Notes under the pieces: generated by a model
Seen by the model: the letters and a program-made list of their open reading frames with translations, nothing else
What the model was told of the DNA's origin: nothing
Databases searched by the model: none
Program-made: the position numbers and the translations under genes
Assembly (NCBI GenBank): GCA_041846575.1
Contig: JBGZFC010000050.1
Coordinates: 1-36,770 of the forward strand
Reading direction: 5' to 3'
DNA from: JBGZFC01 sp041846575
GTDB taxonomy: Bacteria; Bacteroidota; Bacteroidia; Bacteroidales; Dysgonomonadaceae
Length of the DNA: 36,770 nt
Shown: positions 33,087 through 36,770 of the stretch, piece by piece
Position numbering within the stretch: position 1 is the stretch's first letter
How the letters are laid out: each line of letters starts with the position of its first letter

Positions 33087-33323
33087 ATGGATAAAATAGA
33101 CTTTGGACTACAGACAGAGATGAAATCTAATTCGCAAGGAGAATTTGATGTAATTATCATAATAAATGAAGGTGCGGATATTGAATCTCTTGGCTTGAGA
33201 AACTGTAGAGTTTTGATGAGTACTATCTTGGCAGCCAAGTTAACTGTAGAAGAGATACAAAATTTGGCTAAAAACAGAGATGTGATATTTATCGAAAATG
33301 ATCATCAAGTAGGAATATTGTAA
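33087..33323 (+). CDS. Free-standing I9 propeptide-like protein, putative protease inhibitor
   Basis: This 78-aa protein (ATG at 33087; an ATG at 33066 would add 7 residues but sits on the predicted transcription start) has no signal peptide. Its last 60 residues follow the beta-alpha-beta-beta-alpha-beta plan of subtilisin propeptides: FDVIIIINEGADIESLGL, CRVLMSTILAAKL, TVEEIQNLAKNRDVIFIEND. The helix-strand signature EEIQNLAKNRDVIFIE matches the usual end of I9 domains. Free-standing I9 proteins such as yeast proteinase B inhibitor Pbi2 and fungal POIA1 block or help fold subtilases in trans. Being 66 bases downstream of a subtilase, it probably acts on that enzyme. The fold call rests on sequence pattern only. 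Confidence 0.75.
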   Translation: MDKIDFGLQTEMKSNSQGEFDVIIIINEGADIESLGLRNCRVLMSTILAAKLTVEEIQNLAKNRDVIFIENDHQVGIL

Positions 33324-33329
33324 TCTGAT

Positions 33330-33390
33330 AAACAGACTTGCTCACAATAATATTTGTTTATAAACAAATATTCGAGCAAGTCTGTTTTTT
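33330..33390 (+). terminator. Strong intrinsic terminator with nested palindrome
   Basis: The outer 14-bp stem AAACAGACTTGCTC (33330-33343) and GAGCAAGTCTGTTT (33374-33387) encloses a 24-base perfect palindrome (33349-33372). A T-run follows. It ends the protease/inhibitor-like unit and isolates it from the SMR gene. Confidence 0.85.
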
Positions 33391-33413
33391 ATTTTGACTT
33401 ACCCTCCTACATT

Positions 33414-33445
33414 ATTGCTTTCCCCGAAAATCTATACTATTTTTG
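33414..33445 (+). promoter_or_regulatory. Promoter of the SMR gene
   Basis: ATTG (33414-33417, one off TTTG), a 20-base spacer and TATTTTTG (33438-33445). The ATG is at 33484, leaving a leader of about 30 bases, too short to hold a guanidine riboswitch. Confidence 0.5.
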
Positions 33446-33483
33446 TAAGTCATAATAATTTAATCTCCCTTGCAATTAATTTC

Positions 33484-33819
33484 ATGAATTGGATATTTCT
33501 TATTGTCGGAGGATTGTTTGAAGCCCTCTTCGCCTTTAGTTTAGAACGTTTATCAGAAAGCACCGGAAAAACAGCTATATTATGGTTCTTCTCCTTTTTG
33601 ATAAGTGTATCTATCAGTATGTTTCTGCTCTACAAAGCTATTAGTGGTGAAAATGCTATTCCTGTAGGTACCGGATATGCCGTTTGGGGAGGAATAGGAG
33701 CTGTGTTTACGGTGCTTGCAGGCATCGTGTTTCTGGGAGAATCTATATCCTTTTGGCGACTATTCTTTCTTTGTTCTCTTGTAATTTCTCTTGTTGGGCT
33801 AAATTTGATAAGCAAGTAA
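33484..33819 (+). CDS. Small multidrug resistance (SMR) family transporter, SugE/Gdx-like
   Basis: The 111-aa protein has four membrane helices and the essential Glu13 in helix 1 (MNWIFLIVGGLFEALFAFSL). The helix-3 segment VGTGYAVWGGIGAVFTVLAG matches the family. SMR proteins are antiparallel dimers that exchange protons for cations; the SugE/Gdx branch exports guanidinium. The sequence is closer in look to SugE than to EmrE (opening MNWIFLI, helix 3 AVWGGIGAV), but subtype cannot be fixed by eye. An upstream in-frame extension to 33394 has no homology and lies before the promoter. Confidence 0.9.
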   Translation: MNWIFLIVGGLFEALFAFSLERLSESTGKTAILWFFSFLISVSISMFLLYKAISGENAIPVGTGYAVWGGIGAVFTVLAGIVFLGESISFWRLFFLCSLVISLVGLNLISK

Positions 33820-34228
33820 TATCTTTATTATTGCTGTCAGATAAACATTTTCATTTTATTCTGAAATGATTTTGAGTAAACGATTTCAGAAATTATTTGG
33901 GATAGAGGACTTGGAAAGCCCAATTTTCATAACCGTATGCAAGCGTAGTGCAGCTTACGGTACAAATAATGCTCTAAGTTTTCAGTCCGAAGGGTCTGTA
34001 TTTATAAAGGATTGCTTGTCCCGAAGAAATTCGAGGGTTTTCATGCAGAGTCTGTATGTTTTTTGATAACCGCAATCTGCCCCCGATTATTATCGGAATT
34101 GCATTCGGTTATGGAAATTTCGCCTATTCAGGCGATACAATATTATTTTTTTCGGACAGCAATGAAAATCTATAATTTATGCTATTCAGTCGCTTTTCGC
34201 ACATCGAACTCACGTTAATTTATCTTTG
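33820..34228. other. Structured gene-free spacer with three stem-loops
   Basis: No protein-coding gene is supported in this 409-base stretch. Stem-loops: ACCGTA / TACGGT (33932-33961); a compound stem from ATAACCG (34066-34072) to CGGTTAT (34106-34112) with an inner CAAT / ATTG and CCGAT / ATCGG; and TCGCC / GGCGA (34120-34135). It is less AT-rich than other gaps here. It may hold a non-coding RNA or the remains of a decayed gene. Confidence 0.4.
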
Positions 34229-35218
34229 TTACTTGTAGAACTTTTTTTCAAAAGCCTTAAATTCCCCCTTTTTCAAAATTAATCGTTTCCACACTGCCGA
34301 AAGAAAACCTGTTCCATAGCCAACTAATTGAGTCCATGCCGCACCGATGCTGTAAAATGCAACTTTTAACGACTTGTTAATTATCAGCGAATCCATAAAA
34401 ACAACTAAGCTATAGAGTATTGGAAGGAGCAAGAACGGGAGATAAAATAATGAAAGTATTATTGAGAGAGCCATCACCATAACAAAAGCAGCGGGAAGAG
34501 TGTGAACCGGCTTCATAGAACCGGGATGAGCAAGATGCAGGTTTATACGGGCAATTCCCGAGTTGTGAACTTGCTTGAAGAATTGTCTGAAATTTGTTCT
34601 GCGTTTGTGATAAACATAAGATTCCGGAATAAGCGAGGTGGTGTATCCTTGCTTTAGAAGTCGCAGGCTGAAGTCGATATCTTCCCCAAAACGCATTTTG
34701 CCATATCCGTCCAATGCTTCGAAAGCTACTTTTGAAACTCCCAGGTTGAAACTACGCGGATGAAACCTGTCCATCGATTTATGTCCTCCTCTTATACCGC
34801 CGGTAGTAAAAAAAGATGTCATACTGTAGTTTATTGCTTTCTGTACAGTTGTGAATGTAGGCATTGCACTATCGGGACCGCCGTATGCATCTGTATAACT
34901 GTTTTGCAAAAATCTATAAGTGTTTTCAATATAATTTGGTGGGATGATACAATCCGAATCGAAAAATATTAAGTAGTCTCCTTTAGCTCTTTTTGCTCCC
35001 TCATTCCTTGTCAGCCCCGGACCGGAATTGCTCTTTTCAAAATAGACTAAATTTAGTTTCGAACCATATTTTTCTACAATAAAGTCGCTTTTTTCTGTCG
35101 AACCGTCTTCAACTACTATCACTTCAAACTGATTGTTAGTCTGCTTTGTCAAGCTGTCGAGCAATTCGTCAATCTCTTGCGGACGATTGTAAAGAGGTAT
35201 AATTATGGAGAAAAACAT
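34229..35218 (-). CDS. Family 2 glycosyltransferase with membrane segments
   Basis: The 329-aa protein has a GT-A fold at residues 1-210: FSIIIPLYNRPQEIDELL, FEVIVVEDGST, GPGLTRNEGAKRAKGDYLIFFDSDC (DSD metal motif) and the acceptor region MRFGEDIDFSLRLL. Two or three hydrophobic segments follow (PAAFVMVMALSIILSLFYLPFLLL; YSLVVFMDSL). It should transfer a sugar from a nucleotide donor to a lipid-linked or surface glycan at the inner membrane; donor and acceptor are unknown. A -7-like TAGATTTG lies on minus at 35239-35246. It is divergent from the acyltransferase gene. Confidence 0.93.
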   Translation of the reverse strand: MFFSIIIPLYNRPQEIDELLDSLTKQTNNQFEVIVVEDGSTEKSDFIVEKYGSKLNLVYFEKSNSGPGLTRNEGAKRAKGDYLIFFDSDCIIPPNYIENTYRFLQNSYTDAYGGPDSAMPTFTTVQKAINYSMTSFFTTGGIRGGHKSMDRFHPRSFNLGVSKVAFEALDGYGKMRFGEDIDFSLRLLKQGYTTSLIPESYVYHKRRTNFRQFFKQVHNSGIARINLHLAHPGSMKPVHTLPAAFVMVMALSIILSLFYLPFLLLPILYSLVVFMDSLIINKSLKVAFYSIGAAWTQLVGYGTGFLSAVWKRLILKKGEFKAFEKKFYK

Positions 35219-35275
35219 GATGATAAATTTTTGCTTTACAAATCTAACGAATAAAAATTAAATTTGAAAAGGCTT

Positions 35276-35306
35276 TTTGTTTTTCTTTTCATTTAAAGTA
35301 ACTTTG
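35276..35306 (+). promoter_or_regulatory. Promoter of the acyltransferase gene
   Basis: TTTG (35276-35279), a 19-base spacer and TAACTTTG (35299-35306), a full Bacteroidota consensus. The ATG is at 35330. Confidence 0.7.
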
Positions 35307-35329
35307 TTCAGATTAAGCCATATAAAAAT

Positions 35330-36637
35330 ATGATTTTTAATTACGATTTCAGATATACATTAGCACAGATTCCTGTCAATAGTGCATTGCGAATCAATTT
35401 CAGAAAGTTCGTGATAACGGGAAAAGAAAATATCCCTAAGAGCAGTCCTGTTGTTTTCACTCCCAATCATCGAAATGCACTTGTCGATGCGTTACTGTTA
35501 GTTTATACAAGTAAGAAGACAAAACAGGTGGTTTTTCTTGCAAGAGCCGATATTTTCAAGAAGAGATTTATAGCCCGGATTTTGGGAGGGATGAGGATTG
35601 TTCCGATATATAGAATTAGGGACGGGAAAGATAATCTTCGGAAAAACAGTTCCATTTTTGAGATTTGTGGGAAAATTCTGAAAAGAAATAATACTATTGC
35701 TCTGTTTCCCGAAGCACGACATAATCCAAAACAATCTCTGCTCCCGATTCAAAAGGCTACACCACGAATTGTTTTACCTACCGAAGCACAATACGATTTT
35801 ACTTTAGGCGTAAAGATAGTTCCCGTAGCCATCTATTATACCGAAATAACAGAATTGCTATCAGATTGTTATTTAAGTTTTGGCGAACCTATCGACACTG
35901 TCCATTATAAAGAGTTGTATCTGCAGAATCCAAATCTTGCGGTTAATGCTTTGCGTAGTGACTTGGAGAACAGAATGAAAGAGATGGTTGTGAATATTCA
36001 AAACGATGAGTATTACAATGAATATCAGTGTTGTATAGATTGTAATCGGGATAAAATAGCAAAAGAGAAGTTTCCCACATATAAGGATGCTGTCCCTAAA
36101 GCGGCTATCTATATTGTAAACTATTTGGATAATCTTTTTGAAAACAGTCGAGAGGTGTTTGAAAAAAAGATTGAGGATTTTCGTAATGCTTTAGAAATAC
36201 TTACTTCCAACGGTTTATCAACAAAAGACAATATTAATAAACCGACATCTCTTTTCTCACTTATTATATCATTCCTTTCGCTTATAATATCGTTCCCTGT
36301 GGCTCTATTTGGTTTTGGTAACAGTATATTCCCTATTCTTATATATCGAAAACTTAGAGGTTTGTTTAGCGATAAACAATTTATACCTTCGGTAAGGTAC
36401 GTTAGTGGGTTGGTTTTTGTGCCTGTTTTTTCTTTTATTCAATCAATTTTTATTTTTCTATATACAGGAAGTTGGTTAGTAACTCTTGGCTATTTCGTCC
36501 TGATGCCGGCTTCTTTTTTATTCGCAATATATTGGAGAAAGTGGCTCAAAGATATTTGTCGCAAACATAAGGTAAACAGATTTATAAAATCAAACAGAGA
36601 GCTTTGGCAACAGCTATTATCGTGGATTAGTATATAG
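35330..36637 (+). CDS. PlsC-type 1-acyl-sn-glycerol-3-phosphate acyltransferase
   Basis: The 435-aa protein has the acyltransferase blocks of the PlsC/LPLAT family: FTPNHRNALVDALLL (block I, NHxxxxD), RIVPIYRIRDG (block II), IALFPEARHNP (block III, FPE) and VKIVPVAIYY (block IV). The catalytic domain covers about 25-215. The C-terminal part has two hydrophobic stretches (LFSLIISFLSLIISFPVALF; LVFVPVFSFIQSIFIFLY) and a third near 385-400, so it is anchored in the membrane. It is longer than classical PlsC (about 240 aa); such extended forms are usual in Bacteroidota. It acylates a glycerophosphate-type or lipid A-related acceptor. Confidence 0.92.
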   Translation: MIFNYDFRYTLAQIPVNSALRINFRKFVITGKENIPKSSPVVFTPNHRNALVDALLLVYTSKKTKQVVFLARADIFKKRFIARILGGMRIVPIYRIRDGKDNLRKNSSIFEICGKILKRNNTIALFPEARHNPKQSLLPIQKATPRIVLPTEAQYDFTLGVKIVPVAIYYTEITELLSDCYLSFGEPIDTVHYKELYLQNPNLAVNALRSDLENRMKEMVVNIQNDEYYNEYQCCIDCNRDKIAKEKFPTYKDAVPKAAIYIVNYLDNLFENSREVFEKKIEDFRNALEILTSNGLSTKDNINKPTSLFSLIISFLSLIISFPVALFGFGNSIFPILIYRKLRGLFSDKQFIPSVRYVSGLVFVPVFSFIQSIFIFLYTGSWLVTLGYFVLMPASFLFAIYWRKWLKDICRKHKVNRFIKSNRELWQQLLSWISI

Positions 36638-36746
36638 TCGCCCCTTAAAATACCTTTATGCAACTGAAATTCAATAAAATAATTCCATAAAAAGTTGTAT
36701 ATATCTGCAACATTTAGTACCTTTAGGAGCTAAAACACTGCAAATT

Positions 36747-36770
36747 ATGTTAGGAAAATTACCGGAAAAA
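36747..36770 (+). CDS. Start of a gene, possibly an IS5-group transposase (truncated by window edge)
   Basis: An ATG at 36747 opens the frame MLGKLPEK to the last base, preceded by TTTAGGAGC at 36722. The N-terminus resembles the MLGK start I recall for Bacteroidales IS5-group transposases. Only eight codons are visible, so the assignment is tentative. The 109 bases before it, from the acyltransferase stop, hold no other gene and could include an IS left end; I cannot identify its terminal repeat. Confidence 0.35.

Noticed and set aside
33391..33483. Guanidine riboswitch before the SMR gene
   Set aside because: The predicted leader is only about 30 bases and no conserved riboswitch motif is seen.
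33866..34218. Two short overlapping plus-strand frames (66 and 68 codons)
   Set aside because: No ribosome-binding site, no domain, and they run through the stem-loops of the spacer.
1..36770. CRISPR arrays, tRNA and rRNA genes
   Set aside because: None recognised by eye; no regular spacer-repeat array and no cloverleaf with a T-loop GTTCRANNC seen.

Overview
The window looks like Bacteroidota chromosome, most likely order Bacteroidales, close to the replication origin. The evidence is repeated promoters of the TTTG-N19/20-TAnnTTTG type, lipoproteins and TlpA/DUF4369 proteins with Bacteroidota features, a SpmA-SpmB fusion, and gene neighbourhoods usual for the group (PpiC/SurA - OstA-like - small membrane protein - mutL; amidase - MCE protein). 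dnaA lies at 19.7-21.1 kb and a canonical ParB-binding parS site lies between mnmG and apt at 5.0 kb.

Layout. (1) 1-2.6 kb: an accessory-looking pair on the minus strand, an arch_ATPase-type AAA protein cut by the window edge and a class II Fic protein. Each is preceded by a -7 box without a -33 box and by repeats or a near-identical palindrome. (2) 2.6-6.9 kb: the minus-strand run mnmG, (parS), apt, uvrC. (3) 6.9-9.25 kb: a lipoprotein and a small outer-membrane barrel protein lie between two copies of the mnmG upstream region. The second copy still carries the first 17 codons of mnmG as a remnant. (4) 9.25-11.1 kb: AraC/GyrI regulator, zinc-ribbon protein, ClbS/DfsB protein. (5) 11.1-13.8 kb: EEP nuclease, ybeY, SpmA/B fusion, all on minus. 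(6) 13.9-17.8 kb, plus: a helix-hairpin-helix outer-membrane protein followed by a sugar-modification group made of two tandem FdtA/QdtA-type cupins and a FemAB/GNAT-fold acyltransferase. (7) 17.8-21.1 kb, minus: dnaA, metallophosphoesterase, rnhB. (8) 21.1-21.8 kb: gene-free, repeat-rich region upstream of dnaA (candidate origin or control region). (9) 21.8-30.6 kb, minus: MCE protein, amidase, TlpA lipoprotein, mutL, small membrane protein, OstA-like protein and PpiC/SurA chaperone. (10) 31.4-33.4 kb, plus: a subtilisin-like protease with no signal peptide followed by a tiny free-standing protein that resembles a subtilisin propeptide inhibitor. (11) 33.5-36.77 kb: SMR exporter, structured gene-free spacer, family 2 glycosyltransferase, PlsC-type acyltransferase, and the first codons of a gene that may be an IS transposase.

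Most of the window is core genome: DNA replication and repair (dnaA, mutL, uvrC, rnhB), tRNA and rRNA maturation (mnmG, ybeY), purine salvage (apt) and envelope biogenesis. The parts most worth attention are the subtilase with its separate inhibitor-like protein, the repeat-controlled Fic/ATPase pair, the parS site, and the mnmG upstream duplication, in which non-coding DNA is better preserved than the adjoining coding remnant.
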